DNA from: Aerococcus mictus
GTDB taxonomy: Bacteria > Bacillota > Bacilli > Lactobacillales > Aerococcaceae
Direction: 5' to 3'
Assembly (NCBI RefSeq): GCF_003286595.3
Contig: NZ_CP132985.1
Location: 1,178,001 to 1,242,000, forward strand
DNA length: 64,000 nucleotides
Shown: positions 55,815-64,000 of the stretch, in pieces
Numbering within the stretch: position 1 is the stretch's first letter
Layout: every line of letters starts with the position of its first letter
Program-made: the position numbers and the translations under genes
Notes under the pieces: generated by a model
Databases searched by the model: none
Seen by the model: only the letters and a program-made list of their open reading frames with translations
Told to the model about the DNA's origin: nothing

Positions 55815-56005
55815 ATGTAAGTTCTCTAAGATATGCGTGCATCTTTTAAATGTGCTGACCGAACAACTACTATCTAGGGATCTGCGAGCTCCAATGGATG
55901 TTACGCCTCTATTACGTGGACAACTGAAGTTGGATACCGGAACCCACCTGCTATATCGCGGGTTCAGACAGATAGAATTTCCACGGTATCATTGGAGGCT
56001 TACAT
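55815..56005 (+). ncRNA. ssrS: 6S RNA
   Basis: A 191-base non-coding segment closed by ATGTAAG (55815-55821) and CTTACAT (55999-56005), with CTC/GAG pairs continuing inward. It can fold as one long interrupted hairpin with a central bubble, the 6S shape that mimics an open promoter and binds housekeeping RNA polymerase. Position right after rarA matches known Firmicute 6S genes. It has its own promoter and terminator and no reading frame. Identification rests on structure and context, not on a covariance search. Confidence 0.75.
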
Positions 56006-56055
56006 AAAAATAATCGAATTATTTTTTAACCTAGGTGTGAAAGCCTAGGTTTTTT
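56006..56055 (+). terminator. tandem hairpins after 6S RNA
   Basis: AAAATAAT / ATTATTTT followed by TT (to 56027), then AACCTAGG (56028-56035) pairing with CCTAGGTT (56044-56051) and a T run. The second is a clear rho-independent terminator. Confidence 0.8.
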
Positions 56056-56098
56056 CAATAGGAATATTATTTAAAGTTAATTTTTTTATCCGCTTTCA

Positions 56099-56107
56099 TG
56101 CTATAAT
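56099..56107 (+). promoter_or_regulatory. extended -10 promoter of the usp gene
   Basis: TGCTATAAT, about 35 bases before the start codon, with only a weak AT-rich -35 region. Confidence 0.5.
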
Positions 56108-56141
56108 AGCTATAGAGAGAAAAAGAAAGTGAGGGATCCTT

Positions 56142-56618
56142 ATGTATAAGAATTACGAACATATATTGACACCTGTGGATGGTTCCGATGAAGCTGAATT
56201 AGCCTTCAAAAAAGCGGTAGAAGTTGCCTTACGTAATGACGCTGAATTAATCATTACCCATATCGTTGATACACGCTCGATTCAAACGACTACTGGTTAC
56301 GAAGGCACCCTATCCGATGAATTAGTCAAACAAGCTAAAGAATTACTTAATGACTACAAGAAGTATGCATCGGAAAAAGGCGTAAAAGAAATCCAAACCG
56401 TCATTGATTATGGTTCACCAAAGGTTCAAATTGCTAAAGAACTTTCCAAAGAATACCATGCTGATTTAATCATGATTGGTGCAACGGGACTAAACGCTGT
56501 GGAACGCCTCTTCATTGGTTCTGTTTCAGAATACGTCATCCGTAACGCTAATTGTGATGTCTTAGTGGTAAGAACCGACTTAGACAATGTGAAACATGAA
56601 AAAGGGAAGAAAGCATAA
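56142..56618 (+). CDS. universal stress protein (UspA family)
   Basis: A 158-residue single-domain Usp. N-terminal HILTPVDGSDEAELAF supplies the nucleotide-binding Asp. The ATP-binding pattern G-2x-G-9x-G-S is intact in GATGLNAVERLFIGSVS, so it is likely an ATP-binding type. Exact role unknown; such proteins aid survival under stress. A G-rich site (GAGGGA) precedes the ATG. It is transcribed alone between terminators. Confidence 0.92.
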   Translation: MYKNYEHILTPVDGSDEAELAFKKAVEVALRNDAELIITHIVDTRSIQTTTGYEGTLSDELVKQAKELLNDYKKYASEKGVKEIQTVIDYGSPKVQIAKELSKEYHADLIMIGATGLNAVERLFIGSVSEYVIRNANCDVLVVRTDLDNVKHEKGKKA

Positions 56619-56633
56619 AAACTAAGAGTAATT

Positions 56634-56667
56634 AAAAGGCCTCACTCCTTGAAGTGAGGCCTTTTTT
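56634..56667. terminator. bidirectional terminator, usp / glp operon
   Basis: AAAAGGCCTCACT / AGTGAGGCCTTTT perfect 13-base stem followed by T, between convergent units. Confidence 0.92.
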
Positions 56668-56701
56668 AACTGCTCATGATACTTTTACTTATTACTAATC
56701 A

Positions 56702-57409
56702 TTAGGGTATCCACTGAAAGACAATGGCAGCTAACACACCACCAATGATGGGTCCGACAACGGGTACCCAAGCGTATGACCAGTCTGAATCTCCCTTGTG
56801 GGGGATTGGTAAAATCGCATGGGCAATCCGAGGCCCTAAGTCGCGGGCTGGATTAATCGCATATCCCGTCGGTCCTCCTAAGGAAGCCCCGATGCTGACA
56901 ATCAATCCCCCTACCAAGGCAGTAGACAAACCAGGAGCCAGGTCATTTTGAGCAAAGGACATGATTCCAAAAGTTAAAATAAAGGTGCCAATCGCCTCAC
57001 TGATTAAATTGTTAGCTGGTGCATAAATCTCAGGAGCGGTAGCAAAGCTTCCTAATATCATGTCAGGATCTTCTGTTACATTAAAATGATCCCGATAATG
57101 AAGCCATAAAATCACTGCCCCTAAGAAAGCACCTAGCATTTGTCCAATAATATAGGCAGGCACTGAGGACCATGGTGTCGAACCTTCAATCGCAAAGGCA
57201 ATGGTCACTGCAGGATTCAGATGGGCTGGGCTTAAATAACCTGAAGCATAGGCAGCCACCATAACCGCCAAGCCCCAGCCAATTGTTATAGTTAACCAGC
57301 CGGCATTATGTCCCTTGGTCCGTGCTAAATTGACATTAGCACAAACCCCATCCCCTAAAAGGACCAGAATGAGTGTCCCTAAAAACTCACCGATTACTTC
57401 TGTCGCCAT
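56702..57409 (-). CDS. glpF: glycerol uptake facilitator (aquaglyceroporin)
   Basis: A 235-residue six-helix channel. Both NPA boxes are intact (HLNPAVTIAFA and YAINPARDLGPR). The Asp after the second NPAR is the mark of glycerol-passing aquaglyceroporins rather than water-specific aquaporins. It lets glycerol diffuse in, where GlpK traps it. GAGGAGG lies before the ATG. Last gene of glpK-glpO-glpF. Confidence 0.94.
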   Translation of the reverse strand: MATEVIGEFLGTLILVLLGDGVCANVNLARTKGHNAGWLTITIGWGLAVMVAAYASGYLSPAHLNPAVTIAFAIEGSTPWSSVPAYIIGQMLGAFLGAVILWLHYRDHFNVTEDPDMILGSFATAPEIYAPANNLISEAIGTFILTFGIMSFAQNDLAPGLSTALVGGLIVSIGASLGGPTGYAINPARDLGPRIAHAILPIPHKGDSDWSYAWVPVVGPIIGGVLAAIVFQWIP

Positions 57410-57441
57410 CCTACTTCCTCCTCTATCAAAACGTTATCTTA

Positions 57442-59280
57442 TTAGCTATTAGCCTTCTTCTTTAAGTCAACAAGATCATTGTTGGCCAGTGTTTCTTCTA
57501 ATTCCTTTTGGTAAGCTTGACGACTTTGATCATCCCAGTCAAAATAATCACTCATGGCTTGAACGACGGGTTCAAGTAAGTGGTCTAAGCGGTCACGCAT
57601 GAAGAGCATGTAGTTGGTCCGACGTAAAAAGTAATCAACAGGGGTAAGAACCATTTCCTCTTCTAGGGCATAATAAAGCATGATGGTTTCAGCTAAAGAC
57701 AAGCCTTCAATCTCTGGCACTTGGTCAATTAAGGCATATACCTTAGGGACATTAGATCCGTAAAAGGCTGCTAGATAATAAGCTTCTTCTTTAGATAAAC
57801 CTCGTTTTACCCCCATTTGAGCATAAGAGGAGAACTCTCCTTCGATATTAGCCGGATTAATTTCCCCACCAGAAACAGGATAGGTTTTTGAATTAATTAG
57901 GCGGAAGGATTTATCGTGTTCCTCTTTGAGGAGCTTAATAATTTTTTCCATAGCCCCGGCAGCCATCTTCCGGTAGTCAGTAATTTTTCCGCCGGCGAGA
58001 GTAATTAAGCCGTTTTCATCACGTTCTAGACTAGATCCCCGTGATACTTGAGAAGGGTCTAGAGTTTCTTCCGATAAGGAGCCTTCCAAGTTAGCGACAG
58101 TCCGTTCTACCTGGTCTCGGGTCTTTTCTTCATTTAAATAGCCCTTAACCACCGCGATTAAATCCTCAAAACTTTGGTCGTTAATTTTACCTGAATCCCC
58201 ACCATTATAGTCAGAGGCACTGTTCCCGGCGATTAGGGGTCTTAAACCGGCCCAGGAGGACTCAATATCATCGATACTTATCTTAGCCTCAGGGAAGCGA
58301 TTGTTGACAGCTCCAATGAGATAGTTAACATCATCAGCCTCTACTTCAGGATGTTTGTAATCACCCGTGTAGTCGGTATCAGTCGTGCCAAAATAGGTCT
58401 TGTCTTCCCGAGGAATGACAAAAATCATCCGACCATCGTCATAGCCCGAATCAAAGTAAACCGGCTGACTGACTTTTAAACGGCTGGCATCAATAACCAG
58501 GTGAATCCCTTTAGTAGGACGCATCATTTCGATACGGTTGTCTTCTTCATCGAGATTGCGGGTTTCATCACTCCATGGTCCGGTCGTATTGATGACATAG
58601 CGGGCGTGAATATCAAAGCTTTCATTACTTAAGTGATCTAGTGCCTTTACGCCATTGATCTTGCCCTCTTGATCATAGAGATAGCCGATCGCTTCTACTC
58701 GACTAGCAACCAGGGCACCATCTTGGTGGGCTCTTTTGATATTTTCAATCACTAAACGGATATCGCTATTGTTAAAGTCTAGATATTGGCCTCCACCTTG
58801 TAAGCCTTCTTCTTTTAAACCTGGCACATGTTGGAGAACTTCTTCTTTGGATAGAACGGTATTGGCATAGCTAGAATCGCTCACCCCAGCTAAGGAATCA
58901 TAGAGGTCCATAGCTACTTTCAAGCGAAACATGGTAAAAGTAGCGCCCTCTTCATCGTAGATGGGAATAACCATCGGGTCAGGTTTAGGAATGTGAGGGG
59001 CAATTTGTTGAACGACTGCCCGTTCACTAACCGTATCGGCAACCACTTCCACATCAAAGTTTTTTAAATAGCGGATACCACCGTGGACTAGCTTGGTGGA
59101 CCGACTACTGGTGCCTTCCGCAAAATCTTGCATTTCGATTAAGCCGGTTTCTAAACCACTCGCTGCTGCTTGCAAGGCTACCCCTGCTCCAGTAATTCCG
59201 CCGCCAATGACCAATAAGTCTAGGGTACGTTCTTGTAATTTGGTCAGAGCTTGTTGTCTATTTTTAACAGAAAATGTCAT
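57442..59280 (-). CDS. glpO: alpha-glycerophosphate oxidase
   Basis: A 612-residue FAD enzyme with the dinucleotide motif LDLLVIGGGITGAGVALQAA, STKLVHGGIRYL, and the FAD/substrate segment IVAVKGYLNEEKTRDQ region. The size, about 50 residues above classical GlpD, and the extra central segment fit the streptococcal/enterococcal oxidase type. That enzyme turns glycerol 3-phosphate plus O2 into DHAP and H2O2. A quinone-linked GlpD function cannot be excluded by sequence alone. GGAGG precedes the ATG; 24 bases separate it from glpK. Confidence 0.9.
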   Translation of the reverse strand: MTFSVKNRQQALTKLQERTLDLLVIGGGITGAGVALQAAASGLETGLIEMQDFAEGTSSRSTKLVHGGIRYLKNFDVEVVADTVSERAVVQQIAPHIPKPDPMVIPIYDEEGATFTMFRLKVAMDLYDSLAGVSDSSYANTVLSKEEVLQHVPGLKEEGLQGGGQYLDFNNSDIRLVIENIKRAHQDGALVASRVEAIGYLYDQEGKINGVKALDHLSNESFDIHARYVINTTGPWSDETRNLDEEDNRIEMMRPTKGIHLVIDASRLKVSQPVYFDSGYDDGRMIFVIPREDKTYFGTTDTDYTGDYKHPEVEADDVNYLIGAVNNRFPEAKISIDDIESSWAGLRPLIAGNSASDYNGGDSGKINDQSFEDLIAVVKGYLNEEKTRDQVERTVANLEGSLSEETLDPSQVSRGSSLERDENGLITLAGGKITDYRKMAAGAMEKIIKLLKEEHDKSFRLINSKTYPVSGGEINPANIEGEFSSYAQMGVKRGLSKEEAYYLAAFYGSNVPKVYALIDQVPEIEGLSLAETIMLYYALEEEMVLTPVDYFLRRTNYMLFMRDRLDHLLEPVVQAMSDYFDWDDQSRQAYQKELEETLANNDLVDLKKKANS

Positions 59281-59304
59281 CTGATAATACCTCCATCATA
59301 AGCT

Positions 59305-60924
<1,620 letters not shown>

Positions 60925-60973
60925 TCAATAAAGGCAAATTTTAAAAACAATAATGTTTTTTTGCTCAGGAGAC

Positions 60974-61008
60974 AATAAAAAAAGCAAGCAGCCCTAGCCA
61001 CTTGCTTG
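60974..61008 (-). terminator. ackA terminator
   Basis: AAGCAAG (60982-60988) pairs with CTTGCTT (61001-61007). TTTTTT follows on the minus strand. Confidence 0.8.
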
Positions 61009-61020
61009 AAGTCATTTTGC

Positions 61021-62211
61021 TTATTTAATATTTCCTAATCGCACCGTATCACGAACGATCATTAATTCTTCATCTGTTGGAATGACAAAGACTTTTACTT
61101 TAGAATCATCGGTTGAAATTAAGCCTTCTTCAACCGATTCGTTACGTTCCTTGTCTAATTCAATACCTAGTCTATCAGTATTTTCTAGGACTGCTTGACG
61201 GAATTCTGGAGAATTTTCCCCCACACCAGCTGTAAAGACAATGGCATCCGCTCCATTTAATTCGAATAAGTAGGAACCGATGTAACGTTTAACTGCATTG
61301 ACATAAACCTCTAAGGCAATTTTTGCCCGTTCATTACCTTGGTCAGCAGCTGCTTCAACGTCGCGCATGTCAGAAGATACCCCTGATATGCCTAATAAAC
61401 CAGATTTATTATTAAGAACGGCAAGCATTTCTTCCATGCTTAGATTTTCTTTACGCATAACAAATTCCAGTAAAGAAGGATCGACATCACCTGAACGGGT
61501 TCCCATAACAACCCCTGCTACTGGGGTAAAGCCCATGGACGTGTCAATGGATTGGCCGCCTTGAACAGCGGTAATTGAAGCCCCATTACCAATATGGCAG
61601 GTAATGATGTTAACTTCTTCGACGGATTTGTCCATTAATTCTGCAGCACGTTGGGAAACGTATTTATGTGAGGTTCCGTGAGCCCCGTAACGGCGAGCAC
61701 CATATTTTTCATAGTATTCATAAGGAGTTCCATAAAGATATGCTTTTTCAGGCATAGTTGTATGGAATGAAGTATCAAAGGCAGCAACAGCAGGTTTGCC
61801 AGGAAGCAATTCTTGGAAGGCACGAATGACTTGGGCTTCAGCAGGATTATGCAAGGGGGCATATTCACTAAGGTCTTCGATCGTTTTAAGGCCTTCTTCA
61901 TCAATCAGTGCTGATTCCTTGAATCTTTCACCACCGGCTACAACACGGTGACCGGTACCAGCAATTTCATCGTAATCTTCAATGATATTCAAGCTTTCTA
62001 ACTTATCTAATAAAGTTTTAGTTGCTTGGTCATGATCCATCACGTCTTTAACGTCTTGATGTTTTTCACCATTATATTTAATGGTAATGTTAGAATCACC
62101 TAGACCAATACGGTCAATCACACCAGAAGCAACAACTTCTTCACTAGGTATTTCATAAATTGAGAATTTTAAACTGGATGATCCAGCATTTAAAGCAAAT
62201 ACTTTAGACAT
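61021..62211 (-). CDS. ackA: acetate kinase
   Basis: A 396-residue ASKHA-fold enzyme converting acetyl phosphate and ADP to acetate and ATP. It has FALNAGSSSLKFSIYE at the start, the catalytic region HRVVAGGERF, FDTSFHTTMPEKA and HIGNGASITAV. Length is normal. No pta gene lies beside it. AAGGAG precedes the ATG. Divergent from ldh across a 450-base control region. Confidence 0.96.
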   Translation of the reverse strand: MSKVFALNAGSSSLKFSIYEIPSEEVVASGVIDRIGLGDSNITIKYNGEKHQDVKDVMDHDQATKTLLDKLESLNIIEDYDEIAGTGHRVVAGGERFKESALIDEEGLKTIEDLSEYAPLHNPAEAQVIRAFQELLPGKPAVAAFDTSFHTTMPEKAYLYGTPYEYYEKYGARRYGAHGTSHKYVSQRAAELMDKSVEEVNIITCHIGNGASITAVQGGQSIDTSMGFTPVAGVVMGTRSGDVDPSLLEFVMRKENLSMEEMLAVLNNKSGLLGISGVSSDMRDVEAAADQGNERAKIALEVYVNAVKRYIGSYLFELNGADAIVFTAGVGENSPEFRQAVLENTDRLGIELDKERNESVEEGLISTDDSKVKVFVIPTDEELMIVRDTVRLGNIK

Positions 62212-62661
62212 ATATGAACTCCTTTTTTAGATATTTTACACAAGCTTATTTTATCATAAAATAGGCGCTTACATTGCTATAAATACAGGAATTGCCCTAG
62301 TAAATATCTCCTAGAACAATAGCTAATCACTTATAGCAGATTAACCTAGATTATAGGAAAAATAGCTTTCCTACACGTTTACTATAACGATTAGGCCTGA
62401 AATTGGCAAATAAGTCCGCCTGAAAATAAAGGAAATTTTGCCTAGACGGAAATCGCTCAATCTCTAGCAAGCAGGCAGCCTCTATAGCTTAAGTGATCAA
62501 GCTCTTGCTAAAGTATTTTTCATTATTCTGAGAAAATAATAATAAAAAAATTAAATAAACTTGTAAAAACTTCTGCAAACGGTTACATTATAAGTGTAGG
62601 TTAACCATTTTTAGATAATATATAGCTATATTATTCATAAATTCATGATAGGAGGAATTGT
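62212..62661. promoter_or_regulatory. divergent control region between ackA and ldh
   Basis: Two cre-like sites stand out. AATAGGCGCTTACA (62260-62273) is on the ackA side, with two mismatches when read on the minus strand. TGCAAACGGTTACA (62574-62587) is on the ldh side, with two mismatches. A TATAAG at 62589-62594 directly follows the second site and is a candidate -10 for ldh. The middle 250 bases hold no reading frame or hairpin that I can support. Confidence 0.5.
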
Positions 62662-63630
62662 ATGTCAGAAATTCATGATGCTAAAATTATTCTAATCGGT
62701 GATGGTTCTGTCGGCTCAGCTTTTGCTTACCACAATGTCATTACTGGTGTTGGCCGTGAACTAGGTATCATCGATATCAATCAGGACAAGGTCTATGGTG
62801 ATGTTCTTGATTTGGAAGACGCTACACCTTTCTCTCCGCGTAAACACATCTTCCAAGCGACTTACGAAGACTGTAAGGATGCCGATATTGTTGTCTTTAC
62901 TGCTGGTATTCCTCAAAAACCAGGTGGAGAAACCCGTCTCGACTTAGTCGACAAAAATTTACCTATCTTCAAAGACATGGTCGGTCAAGTGGTCGACTTC
63001 GGTTTTGATGGGATTTTTGTAGTAGCTTCCAATCCAGTTGATATCTTAACTTACGCCACTTGGAAATTCTCTGGTTTCCCAAGTGAAAAAGTCATCGGTA
63101 CCGGCACCTCACTCGATAGCGCCCGCTTTAGAGTTGAAATTGCCAAGGCCCTAGATGTCGATCCTCGTGATGTGACTGCTTATATCCTCGGTGAGCATGG
63201 GGATACAGAATTTGGTGCTTGGTCTCACGTTCTTGTTGGTGGCCAACCCATTGAAAAATTTGCTACCAGCGATAACCGCCTTGACCAACAAGCCCGACAA
63301 GATGAAATCACCGACTATGTAAGAAATAAGGCCTATGACATTATTAACGGTAAAGGAGCTACCTATTATGGGATTGGTAGTTGTATCAACCGTATCTGTC
63401 GGGCTATTTTGAATAATGAACGAGCTACCCTACCCGTTTCAGCCCTGCTTGAAGATAACTACCAACAAGACGATATCTATATTGGTACGCCTGCGATTAT
63501 AGGTAGTCAAGGGATTGAACAAGTGATTGAATTAGAATTAACCGAACGTGAACAAGGTTTCATGGATAATTCAGCCAACGCGATGCGTAAGATTATCGAA
63601 GATTCCTTTGCAAAATTAGAAGATCAGTAG
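62662..63630 (+). CDS. ldh: L-lactate dehydrogenase
   Basis: A 322-residue NAD-dependent enzyme reducing pyruvate to L-lactate. It has the dinucleotide motif ILIGDGSVGSAFA, the substrate Arg in GGETRLDLV, SNPVDILTY, and the catalytic His in LGEHGDTEFG. The residues fit lactate rather than malate dehydrogenase. AGGAGG lies before the ATG. It is transcribed alone, with a cre-like site overlapping the promoter, and is probably the main fermentation endpoint enzyme. Confidence 0.96.
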   Translation: MSEIHDAKIILIGDGSVGSAFAYHNVITGVGRELGIIDINQDKVYGDVLDLEDATPFSPRKHIFQATYEDCKDADIVVFTAGIPQKPGGETRLDLVDKNLPIFKDMVGQVVDFGFDGIFVVASNPVDILTYATWKFSGFPSEKVIGTGTSLDSARFRVEIAKALDVDPRDVTAYILGEHGDTEFGAWSHVLVGGQPIEKFATSDNRLDQQARQDEITDYVRNKAYDIINGKGATYYGIGSCINRICRAILNNERATLPVSALLEDNYQQDDIYIGTPAIIGSQGIEQVIELELTEREQGFMDNSANAMRKIIEDSFAKLEDQ

Positions 63631-63646
63631 TGACTCACAAAGCAGT

Positions 63647-63681
63647 TAAAAGAGCGCTGGGTTTTCCCAACGCTCTTTTTT
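63647..63681. terminator. bidirectional terminator, ldh / sprT-like gene
   Basis: AAAAGAGCGCTGGG (63648-63661) pairs with CCCAACGCTCTTTT (63666-63678), leaving one mismatch and a TTTT loop. A T run follows. Confidence 0.9.
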
Positions 63682-64000
63682 AGCGATCGATGAGACTTAT
63701 GGGCCCTCGACATTTCCCACAAGCGTATTTTTTTATATTCATCCTTCGCTGACGATAATATTTTTGACCGCAGCGCTTACAACGATAAATATATCTGGGG
63801 ACATTATCCTCTAAAGCTGGCGTAAAGCGTAAGCCATCAACTGATTTAAGTAAGTCTTTAAAGGCCTTATCTTTATGCTGGTAGGGCTGCCCCCTATGAA
63901 ATAAATAATAATGACAAAGCTCATGCTTAATGATTCCTATTAAAGTATCTTTTCCTAAAATTTCTAAGACTTTGGGATTGAATTCTAAACGATCTTGACG
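63680..64000 (-). CDS. SprT-like zinc metalloprotein, C-terminal part
   Basis: The gene continues past the right edge; 106 C-terminal residues are visible. They contain HELCHYYLFH, an HExxH metalloprotease-type motif, and two CxxC pairs (CKRC near residue 75 and CGKC near 96 of the visible part) forming a zinc ribbon. This matches SprT/YdcK-like proteins of Firmicutes (SprT-like family, about 150 residues). Substrate unknown; eukaryotic relatives cut DNA-protein crosslinks. The stop codon overlaps the ldh terminator. Confidence 0.85.
   Translation of the reverse strand, partial: RQDRLEFNPKVLEILGKDTLIGIIKHELCHYYLFHRGQPYQHKDKAFKDLLKSVDGLRFTPALEDNVPRYIYRCKRCGQKYYRQRRMNIKKYACGKCRGPISLIDR

Noticed and set aside
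55815-56005. tmRNA or a riboswitch
   Set aside because: There is no tRNA-like end with CCA or tag peptide frame, and no downstream gene within the terminator. The closed long hairpin fits 6S RNA better.
57442-59280. Quinone-dependent GlpD
   Set aside because: The length and extra central segment fit the oxidase GlpO better, though sequence alone cannot prove oxygen as acceptor.

Overview
The window is 64 kb of ordinary low-GC Firmicute chromosome. It carries a FabH/FabK-type fatty acid operon, IreB, GpsB, type B RNase P RNA, T-box leaders, AckA plus L-Ldh, and an alpha-glycerophosphate oxidase (GlpO) in a glp operon. I infer a facultative lactic acid bacterium of the order Lactobacillales, most likely Aerococcaceae (Aerococcus-like). 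That placement rests on gene content and protein style only; no search was run. I see no rRNA, tRNA, insertion sequence, prophage, CRISPR array or plasmid backbone.

Layout. 0-3 kb: start of a BMP-type lipoprotein, a KdgT-like permease, a Fur-family regulator and a PPDK regulatory protein. 3-14 kb: a minus-strand housekeeping block (RDD protein, SppA, AspS, HisS with a T-box leader, Dtd, Rel, PrmA, DUF3013 protein), interrupted by a plus-strand SH3/amidase wall hydrolase. 14-16.3 kb: gpsB, rnpB and a YpsC-type rRNA methyltransferase. 16.4-20.8 kb: a UreI-like channel, an inositol phosphatase-like protein, a cytoplasmic alpha-amylase and a YkvI-type transporter. 21-26.4 kb: a flavin-rich locus with an FMN/FAD reductase, an MscS channel, a TetR regulator and a divergent protein with three FMN-binding repeats plus a PAS domain. 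26.5-28 kb: an RNase H-like protein and a TPR-like protein. 28-37.6 kb: the complete type II fatty acid synthesis operon (fabH-acpP-fabK-fabD-fabG-fabF-accB-fabZ-accC-accD-accA). 37.7-41.7 kb: an HTH-DUF2187 protein, an unknown membrane protein, BrnQ and a gene-poor gap holding a broken reading frame. 41.7-54.3 kb: greA, mltG, DUF1292-ruvX-ireB-alaS (T-box), an FNT channel, recD2, mnmA, DUF1831 and a cysteine desulfurase. 54.4-56.6 kb: rarA, 6S RNA and a universal stress protein. 56.7-64 kb: glpF-glpO-glpK, ackA, ldh and a truncated sprT-like gene.

How the parts work together. Central carbon flow is well represented. Glycerol enters by GlpF, is phosphorylated by GlpK and oxidised with O2 by GlpO, giving H2O2. 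Pyruvate leaves through Ldh and AckA. cre-like sites in front of glpK, ldh and ackA point to shared CcpA control. The fab operon has a strong promoter overlapped by FabT-like boxes, although no fabT gene lies beside it. Two aminoacyl-tRNA synthetase units are controlled by T-boxes. The hisS-aspS leader appears, by alignment with the alaS leader, to read an Asp codon rather than a His codon.

The least explained part is the flavin locus at 21-26.4 kb. Both FMN-acceptor proteins there lack a signal peptide. The plus-strand one joins three FMN-attachment motifs to a DUF438-like PAS domain, an arrangement I do not recognise from characterised proteins.
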